From NCBI RefSeq assembly GCF_025822765.1, contig NZ_JACKUK010000009.1, positions 246,874-310,873 of the forward strand: DNA of 64,000 bases. Reading direction: 5' to 3'. The notes beneath the pieces are model-generated. The model saw only the letters and a list, made by a program, of their open reading frames with translations, made no database searches and had not been told where the DNA came from. The position numbers and the translations under genes were made by a program. Shown piece by piece: positions 17,405 through 26,269 of the stretch (its first letter is position 1; the number at the start of each line of letters is the position of its first letter). The DNA is from Mycobacterium barrassiae (GTDB taxonomy: Bacteria; Actinomycetota; Actinomycetes; Mycobacteriales; Mycobacteriaceae).

Positions 17405-18970
17405 ATGAAGCGCGACGCCGCGTCCCGACCCTCGCCGCTCGGTGGAGTCCTGGCGACTGTGGTTCGGCCGACCACCCCGCCACTGAGCCTCGGGATCGTC
17501 GTGGCGGCGTTGTTCATCCTCGCCGAGACGCTGATGGTCTACCGCCTCAAGCAGCTCGGCCCGGAAGCCTACGGGGCGATCTTCCTGCTGGGTGTCCTCG
17601 TGATCTCGGCGGGCTGGGGGTTCGGCCTCGCCGTCGCGACCTCGCTCGCCAGCGCCGTCGTCTACTACTACTTCCACATCGTGGACTCCCCGACGCTCAT
17701 CCCTGACGAGCCAGCGGATTTCGTGTCACTGCTGGTGTTTCTGCCCGTCGCACTGTCGGCGAACATTCTCGGCAGGCAGGCCAGACTCCGAGCCGTGGAA
17801 TCCGAGCAGCGGCGCCGGGAAGCCGAGTCCGCCGCGTCGCTGGCGAGCGCGTTGGCCGAACAGCAGGCCGCGTTGCGCCGCGTCGCGACCATGGTCGCGC
17901 AGGGCGTGCCGCCCGCAGAGATCTACCCGGCCGCGGTGACGGAACTGTCCCGAGGTCTTGGCGTCCAGAACGTCACCCTGCTGCGCTACGAGGCCCCTGC
18001 GGGGGCGTACGTCGTCGTGGGTGCGACCGATGAGAACGGCGAACCGATTCTGCCCAACGGGCAATACCTTTCGCTGGAGGGCGACAACGTCGCAGCACTG
18101 ATCCACCGCGAGGTTGCTCCGGCGCGGATGGACACCTACGACGGAGCGGAAGGCCCGACGGCGGAGCGCATCCGCGCACTCGGCCTGAAGGCTGCGGCCG
18201 GCGCGCCGATCGTCGTCGACGGTCGCCTGTGGGGTGCATTGATCGTCGGCTCGGCACAACCCGACCGACTGACTGCGGGCACCGAGGAGCGCATCGGCGA
18301 CTTCGCCTATCTGATTGCCACCGCGATCGCCAACGCCGAAACCCGCGCCGAGCTCACCGCCTCGCGCGCACGCATCGTCGCCGCAGCCGACCAGGCCCGT
18401 CGACGCTTCGAGCGGGATCTGCACGACGGCGCGCAGCAGCGCATCGTGTCGCTGGGTCTCGAGCTTCGCGGCGTCGAGGCGGCCGTCCCGCTCGACCAGC
18501 CGGCGTTACGCAAGCAGATTGCCCAGGTCAACGAGGGGCTGACGGAGATCGCCGCCGATCTGCGGGAGATCTCGCGCGGAATTCATCCCGCGATCCTGTC
18601 CAGGGGCGGCCTCGGCCCGGGGATCAAGGCCCTCGCCCGTAGGTCGACGGTGCCCGTCGCGCTCGATGTCGAAATCGACTGCAGGTTGCCCGAACAGATC
18701 GAAGTGGCGGCGTATTACGTTGTGGCCGAGGCGTTGACGAACACGGCCAAACATGGGCAGGCATCGGAGGTCAGGGTGCGCGCGACCGCCGACGCCGATG
18801 AGCTCCACCTGGAGATCTCCGACGACGGCGTCGGGGGCGCCGTCGTCGGGGCCGGATCCGGGCTCATCGGGCTCAAGGACCGTGTCGCCGCGCTCGAGGG
18901 CCGGCTCGAGATCGTCGCCCCTCCCGAGGGCGGAACGACATTGATCGCCACGATCCCGCTGCCGAACTAG
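17405..18970 (+). CDS. DUF4118-GAF-HisKA_3 sensor histidine kinase
   Basis: 521 aa. An N-terminal four-helix membrane region of KdpD type (DUF4118; about residues 30-120) is followed by a coiled coil rich in Ala/Glu/Arg, a GAF domain (about 160-310), the HisKA_3 dimerisation box RRFERDLHDGAQQRI with phospho-His340, and an HATPase with EALTNTAKHG, DDGVGGA and GSGLIGLKDRV. GAF domains bind small ligands or haem; which applies here is unknown. Its TAG and the PLP-enzyme TAG share a CTAG, a 4-nt convergent overlap. Probable partner of the NarL and receiver-only regulators beside it. Confidence 0.88.
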   Translation: MKRDAASRPSPLGGVLATVVRPTTPPLSLGIVVAALFILAETLMVYRLKQLGPEAYGAIFLLGVLVISAGWGFGLAVATSLASAVVYYYFHIVDSPTLIPDEPADFVSLLVFLPVALSANILGRQARLRAVESEQRRREAESAASLASALAEQQAALRRVATMVAQGVPPAEIYPAAVTELSRGLGVQNVTLLRYEAPAGAYVVVGATDENGEPILPNGQYLSLEGDNVAALIHREVAPARMDTYDGAEGPTAERIRALGLKAAAGAPIVVDGRLWGALIVGSAQPDRLTAGTEERIGDFAYLIATAIANAETRAELTASRARIVAAADQARRRFERDLHDGAQQRIVSLGLELRGVEAAVPLDQPALRKQIAQVNEGLTEIAADLREISRGIHPAILSRGGLGPGIKALARRSTVPVALDVEIDCRLPEQIEVAAYYVVAEALTNTAKHGQASEVRVRATADADELHLEISDDGVGGAVVGAGSGLIGLKDRVAALEGRLEIVAPPEGGTTLIATIPLPN

Positions 18971-20001
18971 TCCCGCAGAGCGTCGAGCAATCGATCGAGG
19001 TCGTTCTCGTTGTTGTACAGGTGAAAACCCACCCGGATCGCACCCGCCCGGACGGAGGCGCGGATACCCGCCCGCTGAAGTCGTTCTGGCCCACCCGCGT
19101 TGGACAGCGAGACGATCGCCGAATCCTGCGGTGGTAGATCGAGTTCGGCCCGCAACCTGTTGGCGAGACCCAGGCAGTGCGCCTGCACCGCATCGCCGTC
19201 GAGCGTCGCCAGCCACGGCAGCGCGAGCCCGGCGCCGAGTGCGCTGAACCAGCTGGGCGACAGGTCGAAGCGCCGCGCGGTGTCCGTCAGCCGGAGCGGC
19301 AGCCCGTAAATCGTCTGCCATGGCTCTTCACCCGCATACCAGTTGGCGGCATGGGGCGTCATGATGCGACTGATTCTGTCGCTCAACGACATCCACGCCG
19401 TACCGCGCGGCGACAACAGCCACTTATAGACGGCCGCCACCGTGACGTCGACCCAGTCCAGCTCGACGCGCTTCCATCCGAGCGCCTGGGTGATGTCGAC
19501 CACCGTCAACGTCTCGGTGCCCGCCACGCGGGCGCGCAGGGCATCCATGTCGAGTATCGACCCGTCGGCCGACTGTACGAGGCTCACCACGACGGCGTCG
19601 AAATCGGCTGCAGCGTCGATCAGTTCGTCGGCAGGCAGCTCGGTGACCGTGACCCCGCGACCCGCCTGGGCGGCGAACGGGAATGTGGTGCTGGTGAACT
19701 CGCCCGGAAGGGTGAGCACCCGGGCACCATCGGGGATCGCGGCGGCCACCAGCCCCAGCGCCGACGAGACGGTGGCAGCCATCGCCACCGAGTCGACGGG
19801 CACACCGGCCAGCGCCGCATAGCCGGCACGTCCGGCGGCCACATGTTCGTCGAAGGATGGGACGTCCATGGTGCCGTTCTGCCAGGTGCCGATGCAGTCC
19901 AGCAGGGCGTCGACGAGGAACTGGGGCGGCAGGCCGTAGGTGGGCGAATTGAGAAATCCGTCGGCCCCGAGGAATTCGGCGCCGAAAGCCTCCCTCGTCA
20001 T
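18967..20001 (-). CDS. class V aminotransferase-fold PLP enzyme
   Basis: 344 aa. Fold-type I PLP enzyme of the aminotransferase class V / cysteine desulfurase-like group: a substrate-side LNSPTYGLPP start, Asp in VVDITQALGW that contacts the PLP ring nitrogen, and Schiff-base Lys in AAVYKWLLSPRG. No cysteine loop typical of IscS is evident, so desulfurase activity is unlikely; an isopenicillin-N-epimerase-like or unknown aminotransferase role is equally possible. It follows the DUF4229 gene with a 4-nt ATGA overlap. Confidence 0.82.
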   Translation of the reverse strand: MTREAFGAEFLGADGFLNSPTYGLPPQFLVDALLDCIGTWQNGTMDVPSFDEHVAAGRAGYAALAGVPVDSVAMAATVSSALGLVAAAIPDGARVLTLPGEFTSTTFPFAAQAGRGVTVTELPADELIDAAADFDAVVVSLVQSADGSILDMDALRARVAGTETLTVVDITQALGWKRVELDWVDVTVAAVYKWLLSPRGTAWMSLSDRISRIMTPHAANWYAGEEPWQTIYGLPLRLTDTARRFDLSPSWFSALGAGLALPWLATLDGDAVQAHCLGLANRLRAELDLPPQDSAIVSLSNAGGPERLQRAGIRASVRAGAIRVGFHLYNNENDLDRLLDALRD

Positions 20002-20306
20002 GGGGTCGGCGGCTCTTCCCCACGGAGCCTGGCCTGCAGCTGTTCGCGGTCCTTGCGACGCCGCTCGTCGAGGACGGCGATGCTGGCCGTCGCGCGACGC
20101 CGCAGCGGGGCGAACATCCAGATGCCGAGCGGCAAGGCGATGATGATCGCGAAGAGGAGCGCCACCACGAGCGGAAAGTCCCGCAGCCCGAGCAGGTGGC
20201 CTGTGCCGAAGATCACGGCGGTCAAGGCGACGACGAGCAGCAGGCGGGCCAGGACGTAGATCACCAGGTCCGCTACGAGCCGGGATCCAGGCCGACGGTC
20301 AGACAC
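19998..20306 (-). CDS. DUF4229 membrane protein
   Basis: 102 aa with two hydrophobic helices (about residues 13-34 and 44-66), then a basic, charged tail rich in Arg/Glu that should be cytoplasmic. Matches the small DUF4229 family; M. tuberculosis Rv0531 holds the corresponding place as I recall. It is the first gene before the PLP enzyme (4-nt overlap) and is divergent from a 52-aa membrane peptide gene. Function unknown. Confidence 0.75.
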   Translation of the reverse strand: MSDRRPGSRLVADLVIYVLARLLLVVALTAVIFGTGHLLGLRDFPLVVALLFAIIIALPLGIWMFAPLRRRATASIAVLDERRRKDREQLQARLRGEEPPTP

Positions 20307-20355
20307 GAAACCGAGCCTACCGACGGCGCGTATATTCGGGATAAGGAGGTTTGAG

Positions 20356-20514
20356 GTGGCGTACCTATTCGCGATGCTCGTTTTGGGCGGGTTGGTCTAC
20401 GTGGGCCTGCGGCTGATGCGCGCGAATGCAACCCGTCCGCGGACTCGCGTGATCGGCCCGGATGACGACCCGGATTTCCTGCGCCGGATCGGTCCGGAGA
20501 ACAAGCCGCGGTAG
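20356..20514 (+). CDS. 52-aa single-pass membrane peptide
   Basis: GTG 20356 is preceded by AAGGAGG at 20343-20349, one of the best ribosome sites in the window. The product starts VAYLFAMLVLGGLVYVGLRL, a single membrane helix, followed by a basic linker and an acidic end (IGPDDDPDFLRRIG). Start, length and topology are consistent with a real small protein; the frame ends 9 bases before the convergent MinD-like gene. Function unknown. Confidence 0.72.
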   Translation: MAYLFAMLVLGGLVYVGLRLMRANATRPRTRVIGPDDDPDFLRRIGPENKPR

Positions 20515-20523
20515 TCGAAATTC

Positions 20524-21636
20524 TCAGACCGGGTCGCGTCGCGTACCCGGGAAACCCGCTGCGACCACGGCTGCCAGCTCCAGCAGCGCCTCCCGGGTCG
20601 GTGGCCTCAACCGTTCCAAGTCGATCTCGGCGCCCTCTTCGAGGTGCGGATCGAACGGCAGCTGCCTCACTGCTCGGCACCGCCGATTGAAGTGGTCAAT
20701 CACCTTGGTCATGTCGACCTTGCCGGAACGCGGCCGCACGGCGTTGATGACCGCGACCGAGTTGCGCACCAGCTCCTGGTGCCCGTGCGCATCCAGCCAG
20801 TCCAGCGTGGCCGACGCGCTACGGGCGCCGTCCACCGAGCCTGAGCTGACCACGATCAGCGCGTCCGCCTTGGCCAGCACCGCCGACATCGCCGAGTGCA
20901 TCAGACCGGTGCCACAGTCGGTGAGCACCAGGCTGTAGAACCGCTCGAGCACGTCAAGGGTGCGCGTGTAGTCGTCGCCGCTGAACGCCTCGGACACCGC
21001 GGGGTCGGTCTCCGACGCCAGGACCTCCAGCCGGCCGGCCCCCTGCGAGGTGTACGCGCGGACGTCGCTGTATGCCTCGATACCCTCGACGTCGCGCAGC
21101 AGGTGTCGTACCGTCGCGGGCGTCTCGAGCGGAATCTTCTCGCTCAGGGTGCCGCGGTCGGGGTTGGCGTCGACGGCGATGACGCGGTCACCCCGCAGCG
21201 ACGCCAGCGTCGCGCCGAGCGTCGCGGTGACCGTCGTCTTCCCCACTCCGCCCTTCAGCGACAACACGGCGATGCGGTGACAGCCGCGCAGCGGCTGCTG
21301 GACCTGAGCGATCAACGCGTCGCGGTGTAGGACCTTCGGGCTCTCGCCGGCGTTGATGAGTTTGAACGAGGCCAGATACAGCCATTTGCGCCACCCCGTC
21401 GAGGGGGCCCGCTTGGGTTGGCCGAGCAGCGCCACCGTGGTCAGGTCGAGATACGGCGGCGGGTCGTCGCCCACTGGCGTGGGCTCCGGGGGCTCGGGGG
21501 GTGTGGTCTCCGGCAGCACGGGCAGCCCGGTAGGGGGCGTCGGTGCGGTCCAGTCCTGCGGGACATCCACCGCAGGGTCTTTGAACCGATTCTGGTCGCG
21601 GAATCCGGTTGGGCCAGAAGAGACGTCCCTGTCCAC
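20524..21636 (-). CDS. MinD/ParA-like ATPase (Rv0530-like)
   Basis: 370 aa from GTG 21636. A proline-rich, probably disordered N-terminus (~85 residues) and a short conserved segment (GWRKWLYLASFKLINAG) precede a deviant-Walker-A P-loop, LSLKGGVGKTTVTATLG, with VIAVDANPDRGTLSEK and DCGTGLMHSAMSAVL as the other ATPase motifs. This is the layout of mycobacterial MinD-like/EspI-like ATPases. It is the last gene of the hemL-ccsA run (2 nt after the ccsA stop), which is unexpected company; a role in positioning or assembling the membrane cytochrome machinery is inference only. Confidence 0.83.
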   Translation of the reverse strand: MDRDVSSGPTGFRDQNRFKDPAVDVPQDWTAPTPPTGLPVLPETTPPEPPEPTPVGDDPPPYLDLTTVALLGQPKRAPSTGWRKWLYLASFKLINAGESPKVLHRDALIAQVQQPLRGCHRIAVLSLKGGVGKTTVTATLGATLASLRGDRVIAVDANPDRGTLSEKIPLETPATVRHLLRDVEGIEAYSDVRAYTSQGAGRLEVLASETDPAVSEAFSGDDYTRTLDVLERFYSLVLTDCGTGLMHSAMSAVLAKADALIVVSSGSVDGARSASATLDWLDAHGHQELVRNSVAVINAVRPRSGKVDMTKVIDHFNRRCRAVRQLPFDPHLEEGAEIDLERLRPPTREALLELAAVVAAGFPGTRRDPV

Positions 21637-21638
21637 GC

Positions 21639-22610
21639 CTACGAGCCCACCCCCGCGTACGAATGCAGTCCGACGGTGACCAGGTTGATGAAGAACAGGT
21701 TGAACACCATCGCGATGAAGCCGGCGACGTTGATCCAGGCGGCCTTGCGGTCGCGCCACCCCGCTGTCGACCGGGCGTGCAGGTAGGCGGCGTAGATCAC
21801 CCAGGCGATGAACGACACCGTCTCCTTCGGGTCCCAGCCCCAGTACCGGCCCCAGGCCTCCTCGGCCCAGATCGCGCCGAAGATGACGCCGAAGCCGAAC
21901 ACCGGGAACGCGAAGATCGTGGTGCGGTATGCGATGCGGTCCAGGGTCTGCGCCTCGGGCAGGCGCTGGACGACGCGGGCGACGACGCCGTCGCGGCCCG
22001 GCTCCCCCAGCGGCGACATCTTCAGCAGGAACAGGATGCTGGCGACGCCTGCGACGAGGAAGACTCCCGAGCCGAGGCTGACCACCGACACGTGGATCGG
22101 CAGCCAGTAGGACTGCAGCGCGGGCATGACCGGTGCGGCATGGGTGTACAGCCACTTGCCGGACACCGTCAGCAGGACCAGCACCGGCGCGAGCACGAAC
22201 ACCCACAGCGCACGCAGATGGGGGCGGCGGAGTACGACGGCGGCGGCCACCAGGCCCGAGAAGCACGTCAGGTTGATGAACTCGTACATGTTGCCCCACG
22301 GCACCCGCGAGGTGGCCAGACCGCGCAGCACGATGCAGACCAGCAGCAGTCCGATCCCGAGATACGTCAGCGCGAGCCCGGCGCCGCCGATCCGCTCGTC
22401 GACACTGCGCCGCGGGGCCTCGGCGACGATGCCCGGGCCGGCGCCCGGGCGCACACCCGCGCCAACCACTTCACGTTCGATGACCTTGCGGCTTCGGCTG
22501 TACGCCAGTTCGACCGCGAGCAGCAGCAGGGCGCCGACGAGTACCACGACCGATGAGGTGAAGGCCCAGTCCGAGTACCGGGCCAGCCCGATGTCGATGT
22601 TGTCGTTCAT
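21639..22610 (-). CDS. ccsA: cytochrome c biogenesis protein CcsA/CcsB (haem handling)
   Basis: 323 aa with about eight hydrophobic helices. The haem-binding WWD-type segment WGRYWGWDPKETVSFIAW is clear, with flanking His residues in helices (SVVSLGSG region and LHARST), as in system II CcsA. It works with ResB to move haem across the membrane and ligate it to apocytochrome c. ATG 22610 overlaps the resB stop by 4 nt, as expected for subunits of one complex. Corresponds to Rv0529. Confidence 0.92.
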   Translation of the reverse strand: MNDNIDIGLARYSDWAFTSSVVVLVGALLLLAVELAYSRSRKVIEREVVGAGVRPGAGPGIVAEAPRRSVDERIGGAGLALTYLGIGLLLVCIVLRGLATSRVPWGNMYEFINLTCFSGLVAAAVVLRRPHLRALWVFVLAPVLVLLTVSGKWLYTHAAPVMPALQSYWLPIHVSVVSLGSGVFLVAGVASILFLLKMSPLGEPGRDGVVARVVQRLPEAQTLDRIAYRTTIFAFPVFGFGVIFGAIWAEEAWGRYWGWDPKETVSFIAWVIYAAYLHARSTAGWRDRKAAWINVAGFIAMVFNLFFINLVTVGLHSYAGVGS

Positions 22611-24259
22611 GAGCTGCTCGCTTGGTGGTTCATGTCAGGTTCCTCTCGCTGCGCATCGCCGGTCCCTGCCAAGAGGCGCTCGGTCAACCGCTCGAACTCG
22701 TCGCCCCAGCCGGAGTTGTCCGTACGGGCCAGCCCGCCCAGCTCGACGCTCACGGTACCTGGGCCGGCGGGCGTGATCCGAATCCAGATCCGGCGCCTGC
22801 GCACCACGAGGGACACCAGCAACCCGGCCATCATCGTCATCGCGAACACCAGCACCCAGATCTGGGCGGGGTCGTGCGACACCTGCACGTTGATGAACGG
22901 CACCGCGCCGTCGAATCGCACGATGGTGCCGTCGTCGAGACGGGTGGACTCGCCGGCGCCGAGGTTGACCCGGGCCCTCTTCGTCAGCCGGCCCTGCTCG
23001 ATGAGTCGCGGGTCGAGGTTGAACAGCGACTGCGGCCTTCCGGAGTCCAGACCGCTGTCGCCCTTGTAGATGTCGATGGCGACGGCCGGGTCGTTCAGTG
23101 CCGGGAAGCTGGACGACAGCAGTGCGCCGTGGAGCAGTTCGGTAGGCGCGAACAGACCCTGGATGGCGATCTGGTTCTCGCGGCGCTCGTCGGCATCGGG
23201 ATAGGTGCCCGCGGGCGGATCGAAGCGCATCGCACCCGAGGACAGCATGGTGATCTGGTCGTCGGGCCGCCACTGCAGCGTCTGAGTGCGGGTCTGCCCG
23301 TCGGGGAAGGTGACGGTGAAGGTCGGGGCGTAGCCGTGGCCCTGGAGGTAGATGCGGTCGCCGCCGATCCGCAGCGGGTGGTTCACCTCCAGCCGGTAGG
23401 GCTGCCATGTGCCTGAGGTCAGGTCCGCCCCCGCCTGGTACTCGATGTCCGCGGCGAATGAGGTGGCCTGTCCGGTCGGCAGGTAGTCGGCCTGGAAGTC
23501 GTTGACCCGCAGGCAGATCGGATGCAGCGACGTGCCGTCGACCGTGTTGCCCGCCCGGAACGAGTCGAACGCCGCCGGCGACGCCGAGCAGAAGCCCGGA
23601 CCCCCGTCGGCGACGACGATGACGTTGCCCTCGTAGCCGAACATCTTGCCGGCGGCGACCGCGACGAGCAGGCCGAGCAGCGAGAAGTGGAAGACGATGT
23701 TGCCGAACTCGCGCAGATAGCCCTTCTCGGCGGAGATTTCGGTCGCCTCGTCCTGTTGGCGAGTCACGGTCCGCCAGCCCCGCAGTCGATCGGTCACCGT
23801 GGCGGCGAATGTCTGCGGCTCGCCGGCCACGTCGGCGGTGTGGTGCTTGGGCAGCCGGGCGAAGTTGCGCGGTGCGGGCACGGGCACCGCGCGCATGCTG
23901 CGGACGTGGTCGATCATCCGCGGGGTCAGGCAGCCCACGAGCGAGATGAACAGCAGCACATAGATTGCGGTGAACCAGAAGCTGGAGAACACGTCGAACG
24001 CCTGCAGTCGATCCAGCCACGGGCCGATCGTCGGATGCTCGGCGATGTACTGCGCGACCTTCGCCTCGTTGAGGCTTCGTTGCGGGAGTAGCGCGCCGGG
24101 CACGGCGCCGAGGGCGAGCAGGAACAGCAGGACCAGTGCGGTGCCCATCGACGTCAGCGTGCGCCACGTGTTACGTACCAGCGCGAGCAGACGTGAAAGC
24201 CCCCTAAACGCCCCCTTTTTAGGGGTTTTCACGTCTGCTCGCGATTGGATGGTGCTCAT
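22607..24259 (-). CDS. resB: cytochrome c biogenesis protein ResB
   Basis: 550 aa. ResB/Ccs1 component of system II cytochrome c maturation: three N-terminal helices (about residues 37-55, 92-112, 190-210), a large extracytoplasmic domain and a last helix near 470. LALGAVPGALLPQRSL and FDVFSSFWFTAIYVLLF are family hallmarks. ATG 24259 overlaps the ccdA stop by 4 nt. Codons 6-26 coincide with a long palindrome (24183-24242), giving an N-terminal extension before RNTWRTLTSMG, where related proteins begin in my memory. GTG 24232 inside the palindrome is another possible start. Confidence 0.9.
   Translation of the reverse strand: MSTIQSRADVKTPKKGAFRGLSRLLALVRNTWRTLTSMGTALVLLFLLALGAVPGALLPQRSLNEAKVAQYIAEHPTIGPWLDRLQAFDVFSSFWFTAIYVLLFISLVGCLTPRMIDHVRSMRAVPVPAPRNFARLPKHHTADVAGEPQTFAATVTDRLRGWRTVTRQQDEATEISAEKGYLREFGNIVFHFSLLGLLVAVAAGKMFGYEGNVIVVADGGPGFCSASPAAFDSFRAGNTVDGTSLHPICLRVNDFQADYLPTGQATSFAADIEYQAGADLTSGTWQPYRLEVNHPLRIGGDRIYLQGHGYAPTFTVTFPDGQTRTQTLQWRPDDQITMLSSGAMRFDPPAGTYPDADERRENQIAIQGLFAPTELLHGALLSSSFPALNDPAVAIDIYKGDSGLDSGRPQSLFNLDPRLIEQGRLTKRARVNLGAGESTRLDDGTIVRFDGAVPFINVQVSHDPAQIWVLVFAMTMMAGLLVSLVVRRRRIWIRITPAGPGTVSVELGGLARTDNSGWGDEFERLTERLLAGTGDAQREEPDMNHQASSS
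24183..24242. repeat. class B palindrome embedded in resB codons 6-26
   Basis: GCGAGCAGACGTGAAA (24183-24198) is perfectly complementary to 24227-24242 (16 bp). A further 8 bp (CCCCTAAA at 24201-24208 with TTTAGGGG at 24218-24225) closes the stem. The same arm sequence occurs at 48131-48189. The copy lies inside the resB frame and keeps it open. Confidence 0.8.
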
Positions 24260-25059
24260 ATCGGCAACGTCACATCACTGACGAAGGCGTCGCGCACCCA
24301 GGACACGAAGTCGTTCCACACCCCGGTGACGAGTGCAGTGCCGACGAGGATAAGCAGGATGCCGCCGAAGATCTGGATGCCGCGGGCGTGGGCGCGCAGC
24401 CAGGCCAGCCCTTGCACGGCCCGCGCCGAGCCGAATGCCAGCAGCACGAACGGAATTCCCAATCCGAGGCAGTACGCGATCACCAGCGCCACCCCGCGCA
24501 GCACGTTGGCGCCGTCGGTTGCCGAGGCCACGGCGATCACACCGGTCAGCGTCGGGCCCAGGCACGGGGTCCAGCCGAGCGCGAACACCGCACCGAGCAG
24601 CGGGGCGCCTGCGAGCGTCGACAGCTGGCGCGGCGCGAATCGGGCGTCGCGTTGCAGCACGGGGATGAACCCGACGAACACCAGGCCCATCACGATGGTG
24701 AGCACGCCGCCAATACGTTGCAGCAGAAGCTGATTGGTGATCAGCGTCGTCGTCATACCCAGCACGGCGACGGTGCCGAGCACGAACACCGCGGTGAACC
24801 CGGCGACGAACAGGGACGCCGCTCCCGCCACCCGCAGTCGCGCGGATTTCGTCGACACCGACGCCGCTGCGGTGTCTGCGCCCGGCCGTACGGGTGCGTC
24901 TTCGACACCGACGACGGCGGCGAGGTACGACAGGTAGCCCGGCACCAGCGGCACCACGCAGGGCGAGGCGAACGAGACGAGCCCGGCGAGGACGCTGACC
25001 AGGAACGCCAGTACGACGGGGCCGCCGGCCACCAGCTCGTCGATCTGGTCGAGGGTCAC
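24256..25059 (-). CDS. ccdA: cytochrome c biogenesis thiol-disulfide transporter CcdA
   Basis: 267 aa, GTG start. Six-helix DsbD-like membrane protein that carries reducing power outward to keep apocytochrome c haem-site cysteines reduced. The redox motifs are SFASPCVVPLVPGYLSYL and LGWTPCLGPTLTGVI, each with the P-C pair of the family. GTGA overlaps the tlpA stop, and the C-terminus overlaps resB by 4 nt. Corresponds to Rv0527. Confidence 0.93.
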   Translation of the reverse strand: MTLDQIDELVAGGPVVLAFLVSVLAGLVSFASPCVVPLVPGYLSYLAAVVGVEDAPVRPGADTAAASVSTKSARLRVAGAASLFVAGFTAVFVLGTVAVLGMTTTLITNQLLLQRIGGVLTIVMGLVFVGFIPVLQRDARFAPRQLSTLAGAPLLGAVFALGWTPCLGPTLTGVIAVASATDGANVLRGVALVIAYCLGLGIPFVLLAFGSARAVQGLAWLRAHARGIQIFGGILLILVGTALVTGVWNDFVSWVRDAFVSDVTLPI

Positions 25060-25664
25060 GTGCCGCCCTTGTTCGGTTCAGGCTCGGCGGCCAGGCGCTC
25101 CACCACGGGCTGCAGATCCTCGGCGAGCAGTTCCCGCAGGAACACCGCGGCGACGCGGTGCTCACGGTCGAGCACCACGGTGGAAGGGATTACGGTCGTG
25201 GGATACCGGCCGCCGAAGGCGATCATGGTGCGCATCGGCGGGTCGTAGATCGACGGGAAGGTGATCTTGCGGTCGATGATGAAATCGGTCGCGGCCTCGC
25301 GGTTGTTGTCGCGAACGTCGATACCGAGGAACGCGACGCCCTTGTCGCGTGTCGCGTCGTAAACCTTCTGCAGCTGGGTGATTTCGGTGCGGCAGGGCCC
25401 GCACCACTGACCCCAGACGTTGATGACGACGACCTTGCCCGCGAAGTCGTCGAGCGAGATCGTCTTCGTGGGATCCCTCAGGTCAGGCCCGGACAGCGGG
25501 CCTGGGCGTCCGCGGCTTTGCGGCGGGTCGTAGAAGATGTCGGTCTTGCCGCCGGGGGCGACGAACTCGAAGGTGCCGCCCTGAGCGACGGCGTCGGTTC
25601 CGGTGGAGCATCCGGCGAGCGCGACGCATGCCGCACTCGCCAGGATGGCCACCAACAGCTTCAC
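25056..25664 (-). CDS. thioredoxin-like lipoprotein (TlpA/ResA type)
   Basis: 202 aa from GTG 25664. A lipoprotein signal is visible: [19 protein letters not shown], cleaved before Cys at the LAGC box. The mature part is a thioredoxin fold with VVINVWGQWCGPCRTEI (WCGPC redox centre), an acid loop (LGIDVRDNNREA) and the cis-Pro in YPTTVIPSTVVLDREHR. It should reduce cytochrome c cysteines at the outer face, receiving electrons from CcdA. Its start overlaps the upstream phosphatase-like stop (GTGA). Corresponds to Rv0526. Confidence 0.92.
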   Translation of the reverse strand: MKLLVAILASAACVALAGCSTGTDAVAQGGTFEFVAPGGKTDIFYDPPQSRGRPGPLSGPDLRDPTKTISLDDFAGKVVVINVWGQWCGPCRTEITQLQKVYDATRDKGVAFLGIDVRDNNREAATDFIIDRKITFPSIYDPPMRTMIAFGGRYPTTVIPSTVVLDREHRVAAVFLRELLAEDLQPVVERLAAEPEPNKGGT

Positions 25665-26269
25665 TGCCCGGCCAGCTCCGAGTATCCCCAGCCGACGAAA
25701 CGATCGTCGTGGAAATAGAAGGACGTCACGGAGGCCAGGTTGCACAGCCGCCGGGTCGGGAAGTGATGCAGGTTCTGCTTTGTCATGGCGCGGCGCAGGG
25801 TTTCGACCGGCAGTTGGTGGCTGACGCACACGGCCTCATGTCCGGCCGCCTTGACCCGCGCGCGGTCCAGCGCCGCCATCATCCGCGCGGCGATCTCCTT
25901 GTACGGCTCCCCCCATGACGGCTGCCGCGGGTTCCTCAAGTGCCACCAGTTGCGTGGATCTCGCAGTGCTCCGTCACCCGGTGACACCCGTTGGCCCTGA
26001 AAGATATTCGTCGACTCGATCAGGTCGTCGTCGGTGTCGATGGGAAGGTCGCGCAGCGCAGCGATCGGCGCCGCGGTCTCCTGCGCGCGCTCCAGCGGGG
26101 ACGCGACGACGTAGGTGATATCGCGTTCGGCCAACCAGTGGGCGACCGACTGCGCCTGGGCTATGCCGCGCTCCGACAGGTGGTAGTCGGGCAGGCGCCC
26201 GTACAGGATCTTCTCGGGGTTGTACACCTCACCGTGACGCAGCACGTGCACGATCGTCTTCTCGGTCAT
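25661..26269 (-). CDS. histidine phosphatase (phosphoglycerate-mutase-like)
   Basis: 202 aa. Branch-1 histidine phosphatase: catalytic RHGEVYNP at residues 11-18, [18 protein letters not shown], a second Arg in [10 protein letters not shown] and the late catalytic His in [13 protein letters not shown]. Too short and divergent for a glycolytic mutase; the real gpm1 is at 58.9 kb. It overlaps hemL and tlpA by 4 nt each, in the place of Rv0525. A phosphatase acting on a small metabolite is likely; the substrate is unknown. Confidence 0.87.
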   Translation of the reverse strand: MTEKTIVHVLRHGEVYNPEKILYGRLPDYHLSERGIAQAQSVAHWLAERDITYVVASPLERAQETAAPIAALRDLPIDTDDDLIESTNIFQGQRVSPGDGALRDPRNWWHLRNPRQPSWGEPYKEIAARMMAALDRARVKAAGHEAVCVSHQLPVETLRRAMTKQNLHHFPTRRLCNLASVTSFYFHDDRFVGWGYSELAGQ

